DNA of 42,436 nt from Nitrospirota bacterium (GTDB lineage Bacteria > Nitrospirota > Thermodesulfovibrionia > Thermodesulfovibrionales > UBA6898), in NCBI GenBank assembly GCA_016214855.1, contig JACRMT010000020.1:1-42436 (forward strand). The letters are read 5' to 3'. A program made the position numbers and the translations under genes. Below are positions 10,312-16,911 of this stretch, piece after piece. The notes under the pieces were generated by a model. It made no database searches and was not told the DNA's origin. It saw only the letters and a list, made by a program, of their open reading frames with translations. Every line of letters starts with the position of its first letter. Positions within the stretch are counted from its first letter, which is position 1.

Positions 10312-10383
10312 GCCGGCAGCGCGATCGTCAGACATAAGGCTGCGCATGATAATACAAAACGCATCACCTTATTTGAGTAATTG

Positions 10384-11133
10384 GTGATTTTTCTTAAGTC
10401 TCCTCAAGAGATAGAGATTATGGCCCAAGCCGGTCGTATCGTTGCTGAGGTGATGAGATCGCTGAAAGAAGTTATTGCTGTCGGTGCAACGACCAATGAG
10501 ATAGAGCAGTTTGCTGATAAACGGATCAGAGCTCTCGGCGGCAAATCAGCCTTCAGGGGATACCGGGGTTACCCATCGAGCATTTGTGCTTCGATCAATG
10601 AAGAAGTCGTGCATGGCATCCCCTCCTTCCGGAAGCTGAAAGAAGGGGATATCATCAGCGTTGATCTTGGTGTCCTTTACAACGGTTTTTTTGGTGACGC
10701 TGCCTGCACGTTTCCGGTCGGAAAGATCGACGAGGAAACAGCACTGCTTATGAAGGTGACCGAAGAGGCGTTATACTGTGGCATAGAAAAGGCTGTTGTC
10801 GGGAACCGGGTGAATGATATTTCTCATGCCATACAGCAACATGCTGAGCAGCATGGATTCTCCGTGGTAAGGACCTTTGTGGGGCACGGCATTGGCCGTC
10901 AGCTTCACGAGGAGCCACAGATTCCGAACTTTGGTGCTCCCGGGCAGGGTCCCCGGTTGAAGCAGGGCATGACACTAGCAATCGAGCCCATGGTTAATGC
11001 CGGGACCTTTGAGGTGAGAGTATTACAGGATGGCTGGACCGCGGTGACTGCGGACGGCAAGCGATCAGCGCATTTTGAGCATACAGTTGTGGTAATGCCC
11101 GACAGGGCAAGAATATTGACTAAATTCGATTAA
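10384..11133 (+). CDS. map: Type I methionine aminopeptidase
   Basis: This enzyme of about 249 residues removes the initiator Met from nascent proteins using two metal ions. The metal ligands are recognisable in SVDLGVLYNGFFGDAACTF (two Asp), GHGIGRQLHEEP (His), AIEPMV (Glu) and the C-terminal FEHTVVV (Glu). GTG at 10384 gives the common N-terminus MIFLKSPQEIEIM; TTG at 10381 is an alternative. No good Shine-Dalgarno sequence is seen. It is separated from secY by 72 bases with no adk. Confidence 0.95.
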   Translation: MIFLKSPQEIEIMAQAGRIVAEVMRSLKEVIAVGATTNEIEQFADKRIRALGGKSAFRGYRGYPSSICASINEEVVHGIPSFRKLKEGDIISVDLGVLYNGFFGDAACTFPVGKIDEETALLMKVTEEALYCGIEKAVVGNRVNDISHAIQQHAEQHGFSVVRTFVGHGIGRQLHEEPQIPNFGAPGQGPRLKQGMTLAIEPMVNAGTFEVRVLQDGWTAVTADGKRSAHFEHTVVVMPDRARILTKFD

Positions 11134-11154
11134 AGCGGGTATAATTCTCGTTCT

Positions 11155-11373
11155 ATGGCAAAAGAAGATAATATTGAAGTTCAGGGAACTATTGTCGAAA
11201 CCCTGCCCAACGCAATGTTCAGGGTGGAGCTGGAAAACGGCCAGGTTATCCTGTCCTATGTCTCCGGCAAGATGAGGATGAATTTCATAAAGATCCTGCC
11301 AGGCGATAAGGTCACGCTTGAGCTTTCCCCCTATGATCTGACCAGGGGGAGAATTACTTACAGGTTTAAATAG
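11155..11373 (+). CDS. infA: Translation initiation factor IF-1
   Basis: IF-1 (72 residues) binds the A site during initiation. The single OB-fold sequence starts [20 protein letters not shown] and ends [15 protein letters not shown], typical of the family. It lies between map and rpmJ, the common order in the alpha operon. Confidence 0.97.
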   Translation: MAKEDNIEVQGTIVETLPNAMFRVELENGQVILSYVSGKMRMNFIKILPGDKVTLELSPYDLTRGRITYRFK

Positions 11374-11392
11374 GAGCTGAAGGAGATAGCGT

Positions 11393-11506
11393 ATGAAGGT
11401 TCGTTCATCAGTAAAGCCAATCTGTTCAAAGTGTTCGGTAATAAAGAGAAAAGGCGTCATCAGAATTATTTGCGACAACCCGAAGCACAAACAGCGCCAG
11501 GGTTAA
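11393..11506 (+). CDS. rpmJ: 50S ribosomal protein L36
   Basis: L36 is a 37-residue zinc-ribbon protein. It starts [20 protein letters not shown], and the ligands C-x2-C, a later Cys and His are all present (zinc form). The ATG at 11393 is preceded by AAGGAGA, and rpsM follows 16 bases after the stop. Confidence 0.95.
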   Translation: MKVRSSVKPICSKCSVIKRKGVIRIICDNPKHKQRQG

Positions 11507-11522
11507 GTTAAGGAGGTTTCAA

Positions 11523-11897
11523 TTGGCAAGAATCGCCGGAGTTGATTTGCCCAAGAACGAGCGTATCGAGATAGGTCTCACGAGGATTTTCGGTATCGGT
11601 CGTCCGCACTCGAAAAAGATACTCAGTGAGGCAGGAGTAAATCCTGACACCAGGGTCAAGAATCTTACAGATGAGGATACGGTCAAGATAAGGGCTGTGC
11701 TTGAGAGGGATTATCGGGTGGAGGGTGACCTGCGCCGTGATATTTCCCTGAGCATAAAGCGGCTCACGGACATTGGCTGTTATCGCGGCACCAGGCACAG
11801 AGCCGGCCTGCCGTGCAGAGGGCAGCGCACCAAGACGAATGCCCGCACGAGAAAAGGTCCGAGAAAAGCGGTTGTCGGCAAGAAGAAGGAGGCATAG
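11523..11897 (+). CDS. rpsM: 30S ribosomal protein S13
   Basis: S13 (124 residues) contacts the P-site tRNA and 23S rRNA bridges. It begins [20 protein letters not shown] and ends with the basic [19 protein letters not shown] tail. The start is TTG at 11523 after a strong AAGGAGG site. Confidence 0.97.
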   Translation: MARIAGVDLPKNERIEIGLTRIFGIGRPHSKKILSEAGVNPDTRVKNLTDEDTVKIRAVLERDYRVEGDLRRDISLSIKRLTDIGCYRGTRHRAGLPCRGQRTKTNARTRKGPRKAVVGKKKEA

Positions 11898-11900
11898 GGA

Positions 11901-12287
11901 ATGACGCAGAAGAAAAAAGGCATCAAGAGAGATAGAAAGAGCATAAGCTCTGGTGCTGCTTATATACAGGCAACGTTCAATAACACCATTGTGACCATAA
12001 CGGATATGACCGGAGGCGTGATTACATGGGCAAGTGCCGGCCATATGGGGTTTAAAGGATCAAGGAAGGGAACGCCTTATGCAGCGCAGATGGCTGCAGA
12101 AACTGCGGCCAAGAAAGCAGTTGATGCCGGTATGAAGCAGGTTGACGTTTATGTGAAAGGTCCGGGATCGGGCAGAGAGTCAGCCATTCGAGCGCTTCAG
12201 GCTGCCGGGCTTGATATCAATCTCATTAAGGATGTTACCCCCGTGCCTCACAATGGGTGCAGGCCACCGAAGAGAAGGAGAGTGTAA
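11901..12287 (+). CDS. rpsK: 30S ribosomal protein S11
   Basis: S11 (128 residues) forms the platform near the mRNA exit channel. It shows [36 protein letters not shown] and the basic C-terminus [12 protein letters not shown]. It starts with ATG three bases after the rpsM stop. Confidence 0.97.
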   Translation: MTQKKKGIKRDRKSISSGAAYIQATFNNTIVTITDMTGGVITWASAGHMGFKGSRKGTPYAAQMAAETAAKKAVDAGMKQVDVYVKGPGSGRESAIRALQAAGLDINLIKDVTPVPHNGCRPPKRRRV

Positions 12288-12288
12288 A

Positions 12289-12915
12289 TTGGCCAGATAT
12301 TCAGGAGCATTATGCAGGATCTGCCGCAGGGAAGCGGAAAAACTTTTCCTTAAAGGGGATAGATGCTATACGGAGAAGTGTTCGATTGAGAGGAGGCAGT
12401 ACCCTCCCGGACAGCACGGTCAGCGCAGGAGCAAGCTTTCTGACTATGGTGTTCAGCTAAGGGAAAAACAGAAAGTAAGAAAAATTTATGGCCTTCTTGA
12501 AAAACAGTTCAGAAATACCTTTGGCAGGGCTGAGCGGAAGAAAGGCGTTACCGGTGAGGTATTGCTTCAACTTCTTGAATCAAGGCTGGACAATGTAATT
12601 TACAGAATGGGATTTGCGCCGAACAGGAACAGTGCCCGACAGCTTGTGACCCATGGCCATTTCCTTGTCAACGGCAGGAAGGTAGACATTGCTTCTTTTG
12701 CGGTCCGCGTAGGGGATATTGTGGAACTCAAGGAAGCGAGCAGGAATATCGTTATCATTAATGACAATATCTCCAAGATGGAGCACCGTGGTGTTCCTGT
12801 CTGGCTTGAAATGGATTTCCCGAACTTTAAGGGGAAGGTCACACAGGTGCCTACACGGGAAGATATCCAGCTGACGGCGAATGAACAGCTCATTGTTGAG
12901 CTCTACTCGAAGTAA
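12289..12915 (+). CDS. rpsD: 30S ribosomal protein S4
   Basis: S4 (208 residues) initiates 30S assembly. The N-terminus [20 protein letters not shown] is followed by two further Cys (CYTEKC), giving a zinc-binding form. The S4 RNA-binding domain is seen in [20 protein letters not shown]. The start is TTG at 12289, one base after the rpsK stop; an open frame upstream overlaps rpsK and is not used. Confidence 0.96.
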   Translation: MARYSGALCRICRREAEKLFLKGDRCYTEKCSIERRQYPPGQHGQRRSKLSDYGVQLREKQKVRKIYGLLEKQFRNTFGRAERKKGVTGEVLLQLLESRLDNVIYRMGFAPNRNSARQLVTHGHFLVNGRKVDIASFAVRVGDIVELKEASRNIVIINDNISKMEHRGVPVWLEMDFPNFKGKVTQVPTREDIQLTANEQLIVELYSK

Positions 12916-12992
12916 TACCGGCAGCGGAGTTCGTCTTCAATAACGAACATTTAAGTAATAATAGAATATAAATATACCCTACGGGAGGCCTG

Positions 12993-13985
12993 ATGAACCT
13001 GAAGAAAAAAGGCTTTCAGCTACCTGAAAAGATCAGGTTTGATGAAGAGACATTAACAGATACCTATGGCAAGATTGTCGTTGAACCGCTTGAACGAGGC
13101 TTTGGAGTTACGTTAGGAAACGCTCTGAGGAGGGTGCTTCTTTCTTCGCTTGAGGGAGCTGCCATTACGTCAGTGAAGGTTGCCGGCGCACTTCATGAAT
13201 TCTCATCCATAAACGGTATCAAGGAAGATACGATCGACATCATTCTTAACCTGAAGAAACTGAGGTTCAGATTTCATGGAGATACCAATAAAATAGCCCA
13301 GTTTATGGTAAAGGGCCCGGCCCTCGTGACTGGCGCAGATCTACAGTGCGATTCTTCCATTGAGGTTCTTAATCCCGGGCAGGTGATTGCGACGCTTGAC
13401 AAGAATGCGAATTTCAATGCCGAAGTCTACATAAAAAAGGGCAAGGGTTATCTTTCGTCTGAGTATGGCAAGAAGGAAGATCTCCCTGTTGGCATGATCG
13501 CTGTTGATGCTGCATTCTCACCGATCAGAAAAGTGAAGTTCGATGTGGAGAAGACAAGGGTCAAGGAGTCCACTGACTATGACAGGCTCATTCTTGAGAT
13601 CTGGACCGACGGCAGCGTAACCCCGCAGAGGGCGCTTTCTGATGCAGCTTCAATCGTGATCGATCATATGGATATTTTTGTGGCGGATGAAGAATACGAG
13701 ACTGTTCAGATTGAAGCGGCAGAAGCCGGTGAGGGGCCAAGCATTTCCGGTTCTAATCCTAATCTCAATAAGACCGTTGACGAGCTTGAGCTTTCAGTCC
13801 GTTCCTATAACTGTCTGAAGAATGCTGATATCAAGACGATAGCCGAGCTTGTTGCCAAGAGCGAGCCGGAGATGCTCAAGACGAAGAATTTCGGAAGGAA
13901 GTCGTTAAATGAGATCAAGGAGATCCTGAGCAGAATGGGACTCCACCTCGGCATGAAGATAGATGCTGATACTAATAGCAAATAA
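12993..13985 (+). CDS. rpoA: DNA-directed RNA polymerase alpha subunit
   Basis: RpoA (330 residues) nucleates RNA polymerase assembly and contacts UP elements and activators. The N-terminal domain has VEPLERGFGVTLGNALRRVL, and the C-terminal domain ends SVRSYNCLKNADIKTIAELV with the helix-hairpin-helix FGRKSLNEIKEIL. A GGGAGG site precedes the ATG. The 77-base spacer after rpsD is AT-rich and may carry an additional promoter. Confidence 0.97.
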   Translation: MNLKKKGFQLPEKIRFDEETLTDTYGKIVVEPLERGFGVTLGNALRRVLLSSLEGAAITSVKVAGALHEFSSINGIKEDTIDIILNLKKLRFRFHGDTNKIAQFMVKGPALVTGADLQCDSSIEVLNPGQVIATLDKNANFNAEVYIKKGKGYLSSEYGKKEDLPVGMIAVDAAFSPIRKVKFDVEKTRVKESTDYDRLILEIWTDGSVTPQRALSDAASIVIDHMDIFVADEEYETVQIEAAEAGEGPSISGSNPNLNKTVDELELSVRSYNCLKNADIKTIAELVAKSEPEMLKTKNFGRKSLNEIKEILSRMGLHLGMKIDADTNSK

Positions 13986-14015
13986 GAGTCATAAAGACCG
14001 GAGGAAATAGATACC

Positions 14016-14441
14016 ATGCGTCACAAGGTAGATGGAAGACTATTCGGGCGGCCTTCGAACCAGAGGAAGGCATTGCTTCGCTGTATAGTTACAGCACTTT
14101 TTGAGAACCAGAGGATCGAAACGACTGTTGCAAAGGCAAAAGAGGCAAAAAGGATCGCAGAGAAAATGATCACGTTCGGCATCAAAGGAGATCTTCACTC
14201 AAAGAGGCAGGTGCTCTCCTACGTAACGGCGAGAGATGTCGCGTCCAAGCTTTTCAATGAGATAGCTCCCCGTTTTGCCGGAAGGCCCGGCGGTTATCTG
14301 AGGCTTGTCCAGACCAGACAGCGGCTCAAGGACTCAGCTCCCATGGCTATTCTTGAGTTCATTGATTACGAAGCGGTCAAGAAACCAAAGGGCAAGGCTG
14401 CGAAAGCAGATAAGGCCGACAAGGCCGAGAAGAAAGATTAG
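14016..14441 (+). CDS. rplQ: 50S ribosomal protein L17
   Basis: L17 (141 residues) is the last ribosomal gene of the cluster. It begins RHKVDGRLFGRPSNQRKALL and has RIAEKMITFGIKGDLHSKRQ and PRFAGRPGGYLRLVQTRQR. The last 20 or so residues form a low-complexity Ala-Lys-Asp tail (KADKADKAEK). Its TAG stop shares a base with a GTG that opens the next small ORF. Confidence 0.96.
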   Translation: MRHKVDGRLFGRPSNQRKALLRCIVTALFENQRIETTVAKAKEAKRIAEKMITFGIKGDLHSKRQVLSYVTARDVASKLFNEIAPRFAGRPGGYLRLVQTRQRLKDSAPMAILEFIDYEAVKKPKGKAAKADKADKAEKKD

Positions 14442-14581
14442 TGCACGACCTGCTTGTAGGCATAGGCATTATTGCAGTCTGGATCGTTCTGCAAGTATTT
14501 GTCTTCCCCAGACTTGGGGTTCCTACTTGAGCGGTACCTGATCCGAAGGCTTCGGGCAAAGAGAAAAAAATCTGTAAATAA
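14441..14581 (+). CDS. Candidate small membrane selenoprotein (in-frame TGA)
   Basis: A GTG that shares its first base with the rplQ stop opens a 46-codon frame. The first 29 residues form one hydrophobic helix (HDLLVGIGIIAVWIVLQVFV) followed by FPRLGVPT. Then comes an in-frame TGA at 14528-14530, and 16 more codons (AVPDPKASGKEKKICK) lead to TAA exactly at the terminator. A short hairpin with a GGC loop begins 12 bases after the TGA. If TGA is the stop, the product is a 29-residue membrane peptide; if read as selenocysteine, Sec lies at the helix exit. selA and selB in the window make Sec possible. I do not recognise the family firmly, and the GTG has only a weak ribosome binding site. Confidence 0.4.
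14540..14557 (+). promoter_or_regulatory. SECIS-like hairpin after TGA of small ORF
   Basis: CCGAA (14543-14547) pairs with TTCGG (14551-14555) around the loop GGC; a U-G pair can extend the helix by one. Seventeen bases separate the TGA at 14528-14530 from the loop, similar to the E. coli fdhF arrangement, where the apical loop also carries GG. Small hairpins of this size arise by chance, so this is only suggestive. Confidence 0.3.
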
Positions 14582-14603
14582 AAAGGGCTCGCAAGAGCCC
14601 TTT
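14582..14603 (+). terminator. Terminator ending the ribosomal gene cluster
   Basis: AAAGGGCTC (14582-14590) pairs perfectly with GAGCCCTTT (14595-14603) around the tetraloop GCAA. The downstream U-tract is short and interrupted. The position right after the last ORF of the alpha operon supports intrinsic termination. Confidence 0.8.
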
Positions 14604-14811
14604 GACGTTTTCTGCGTTAGCTGTAGAGCATCGTTTGATGGTTATCAGCCGGTGCATTGGCTGAAATAGTTCAGATATCGTCTTTCCTCCTCATTCCTCA
14701 AACCGGCAGAGCCCGATCCTGGCAGCACCGCAACCTTTACATGACTTGCCGCCTTCAAACATTATCACGGCATTGCCGCCCTCTAGCTTTGCTAACAGCG
14801 TGTAGAAATGA

Positions 14812-14827
14812 TATGACGTAGATCATA
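14812..14827. promoter_or_regulatory. Candidate CRP/FNR-family operator
   Basis: TATGA (14812-14816) and TCATA (14823-14827) form a perfect inverted repeat with a six-base spacer, CGTAGA. The TGA-N6-TCA core matches the geometry of CRP/FNR-superfamily sites. It lies upstream of a nitrate/nitrite respiration cluster, where such regulators commonly act. The regulator itself is not in the window. Confidence 0.4.
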
Positions 14828-14846
14828 GAAAGTCAGCGCGAAAAGG

Positions 14847-14859
14847 ATCATATTATGAT
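14847..14859. promoter_or_regulatory. Second palindrome with TATGA half-sites
   Basis: ATCATA (14847-14852) and TATGAT (14854-14859) form a perfect palindrome around a single T. The half-site TATGA is the same as in the repeat 20 bases upstream, but in the opposite arrangement. It may be a second operator for the same or another regulator. Confidence 0.35.
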
Positions 14860-14908
14860 ACCGGCGGCAGGCTATTTATAAAGTCAACTATATCTAAATA
14901 TTATTACA

Positions 14909-14936
14909 TTGACTGTACATTAGAGTTTGATAGACT
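14909..14936 (+). promoter_or_regulatory. Possible sigma-70 promoter for the nitrite/nitrate cluster
   Basis: TTGACT (14909-14914) is followed after 16 bases by TAGACT (14931-14936). The -35 match is good and the -10 match is modest. It is 129 bases upstream of the octaheme nitrite reductase start and downstream of both palindromes, where an activator site could work. Confidence 0.3.
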
Positions 14937-15065
14937 AGAGTTATAGTTCCTACATTTATGTCGGATGAACTGGCTGTAGGTGCAAGCTAATAGATGAGCC
15001 AACTGTGACGAGAATGTTACGAAGAGCAGCTAACATCGTATCACCAAAAGAAAAAGGAGGGTTCC

Positions 15066-16754
15066 ATGAAGAACAAAGTTTATGCAGCACTGATTATGGC
15101 AATAGCAATGATCACCGGAATGTATTACACGGGAGCGGAAGCAGAGAAATATAAGCCAGCAAAGGCTGCTGAGGCCAAGCCAGCAGAAAAAGACGTGAAG
15201 ACTGATACCTGTTATGGCTGCCACGCAACGGTCAAAGATCTGCACAAGATGGGAAAACATGCGAAGCTCAATTGCACCAAGTGCCACAATGGACTGGCCA
15301 AGCACCTGAGCGCACCCGGACCGGATACCCGGCCTGATACTGACCTCTCCTGGCAGGCATGCGGACAGTGCCATAAGGAGCAGTTCGAGAGCTTTATGAA
15401 GGAAACCTATCATCGCCCTGCTCGTGATGAGAAGTCCCAGCTCACTAACAGGGCTCCAAATCCATTCTGGGACAAGTTGATGGCCGGACATGGTTTTACC
15501 AAGGAGCATAACCTTACCAGAAGTCATAACTGGATGCTGATCGATCACCTGATAGTCGATCGTGCATATGGCGGAAGGTTCCAAGGCAAGAACGGCTGGC
15601 AGTACATGTTTGAAAAGGGCATGGCATGGGATGTTCTGACCGATACCAAGCCAGAGAGCACGGAGCATAAGGCATTCATTCCGCAGTCAGCAGCTGCAGC
15701 CAATTCGGTCTGCCTTCAGTGCAAGTCACAAGACCAGATCCTCAAGTGGTCATATATGGGCGACAAGGTCGAGGGCAAGACAAGCTGGGACCGCACATCC
15801 AATGTTGTCGAATTCGTAAAGGACCTGCAGCACGGCCTGAACTGTATCACATGCCACGACCCGCATGCCGCAAAGCCGAGAATTGTCCGCGATGGACTTA
15901 TTCAGGCCCTCACCAGAAAAGAGGCAGATACGCTCTGGCACAAAGACCCGAAGCATACCAACATCAAGGTCATTGATATGGGAATCAGGGGGTTCACCAG
16001 AAAAATCGCACTTCTCGACAAATATGACACCCGTCTGCAATGCGGACAGTGCCATGTTGAGTATAACTGCAATCCCGGCACAGATACAAAGACAGGCGAG
16101 GCGGTGAAAATGACAGACCAGAGGACAAATCACTTCCCGTACAAAGATGTGTTCGGCCTTTACGAGCACTATGTAAACCAGATCAATTTCCTGGACTTTA
16201 AGCATGGGCTCACTGGCGGATTGCTCTGGAAGGCCCAGCATCCAGAGTCCGAATCCTATTACAATTCGAAGCATGCAAAGGCCGGCGTCGGATGCGACAG
16301 CTGCCATACACCAAAGATGAAGAACAAGGCAGGTAAGGTATATACGTCGCACTTTGCAGTCACTCCCCGGGTCCAGCTCAAGGAGACCTGTCTGAAATGC
16401 CATCCAAAATGGACAGAGGAGATGGCACGGTATTCTATTGACTCGGTAAAAGCCCATATCAGAGGTAAGATGCGGAAGGCAGAATTCCATCTTTCAGCGC
16501 TGATCGATAAGATCGTGGAAGGCAAGAGGATCGGCCTTGGCAATGATGCGATCAAACAGGCTCAAGATCAGCACCTCCGGGCTCATATACTCTGGGAATA
16601 CTGGACAGCGGAGAACTCCGATGGATTCCATAATCCGGAGATGGCCCGTGAATCACTGACAAAATCAGTAGATGAATCGATAAAAGGCATTAAGATCATC
16701 AACGATGCAATTGCTGCCAAGACGGCTGCAGCTTCTCCGGTACCGGCTAAGTAA
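15066..16754 (+). CDS. Octaheme cytochrome c nitrite reductase (ammonia-forming)
   Basis: This 562-residue exported protein has an N-terminal signal peptide and eight heme attachment motifs. Seven are CxxCH (starting at residues 49, 70, 99, 260, 326, 410 and 442), and the fourth is CLQCK at 216. A single CxxCK as the fourth of eight hemes is the pattern of the octaheme nitrite reductase of Thioalkalivibrio; NrfA has CxxCK in a pentaheme frame. CHVEYNC gives Tyr333 and Cys335, matching the Tyr-Cys cross-link pair of that enzyme, and KAQHPE supplies the catalytic His392. It should reduce nitrite to ammonium in the periplasm in six electron steps. It lies directly upstream of napA, suggesting joint expression. 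Hydroxylamine oxidoreductase is unlikely because of the Lys-ligated heme. Confidence 0.9.
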   Translation: MKNKVYAALIMAIAMITGMYYTGAEAEKYKPAKAAEAKPAEKDVKTDTCYGCHATVKDLHKMGKHAKLNCTKCHNGLAKHLSAPGPDTRPDTDLSWQACGQCHKEQFESFMKETYHRPARDEKSQLTNRAPNPFWDKLMAGHGFTKEHNLTRSHNWMLIDHLIVDRAYGGRFQGKNGWQYMFEKGMAWDVLTDTKPESTEHKAFIPQSAAAANSVCLQCKSQDQILKWSYMGDKVEGKTSWDRTSNVVEFVKDLQHGLNCITCHDPHAAKPRIVRDGLIQALTRKEADTLWHKDPKHTNIKVIDMGIRGFTRKIALLDKYDTRLQCGQCHVEYNCNPGTDTKTGEAVKMTDQRTNHFPYKDVFGLYEHYVNQINFLDFKHGLTGGLLWKAQHPESESYYNSKHAKAGVGCDSCHTPKMKNKAGKVYTSHFAVTPRVQLKETCLKCHPKWTEEMARYSIDSVKAHIRGKMRKAEFHLSALIDKIVEGKRIGLGNDAIKQAQDQHLRAHILWEYWTAENSDGFHNPEMARESLTKSVDESIKGIKIINDAIAAKTAAASPVPAK

Positions 16755-16762
16755 ATCAAGGT

Positions 16763-16802
16763 CTGAAAGAGGCGGCGGTGCTTTCCCTGCCGCCTCTTTC
16801 AG
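16763..16802 (+). terminator. Strong hairpin between nitrite reductase and napA
   Basis: A 14-bp perfect stem pairs CTGAAAGAGGCGGC (16763-16776) with GCCGCCTCTTTCAG (16789-16802) around a 12-base loop. No T-run follows, so it may be an mRNA-stabilising or processing hairpin, or a weak terminator separating expression of the cytochrome from the nap genes. Confidence 0.5.
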
Positions 16803-16911
16803 CAGAGCATATTCTCCAACTGACAGCAGCAAAAGAACTGAGTGACACCCAAGGTTAAGCTGGCAAAGATATACGACCGAAATATTAAGCATACGTCTCA
16901 AGGAGGGTCAG

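Larger units (their letters stand above)
14604..15065 (+). other. Long intergenic region before the nitrite reductase gene
   Basis: No convincing ORF of useful length is seen in these 462 bases. The left half has moderate GC content and no recognised features. The right half is AT-rich and contains two inverted repeats made from the same TATGA/TCATA half-site, a possible sigma-70 promoter, and a strong AAAGGAGG ribosome binding site at about 15053-15060 for the next gene. Confidence 0.7.

Noticed and set aside
14604-14800. Possible short genes in the left half of the gap after the ribosomal cluster
   Set aside because: Frames are short, lack ribosome binding sites and show no recognisable sequence.
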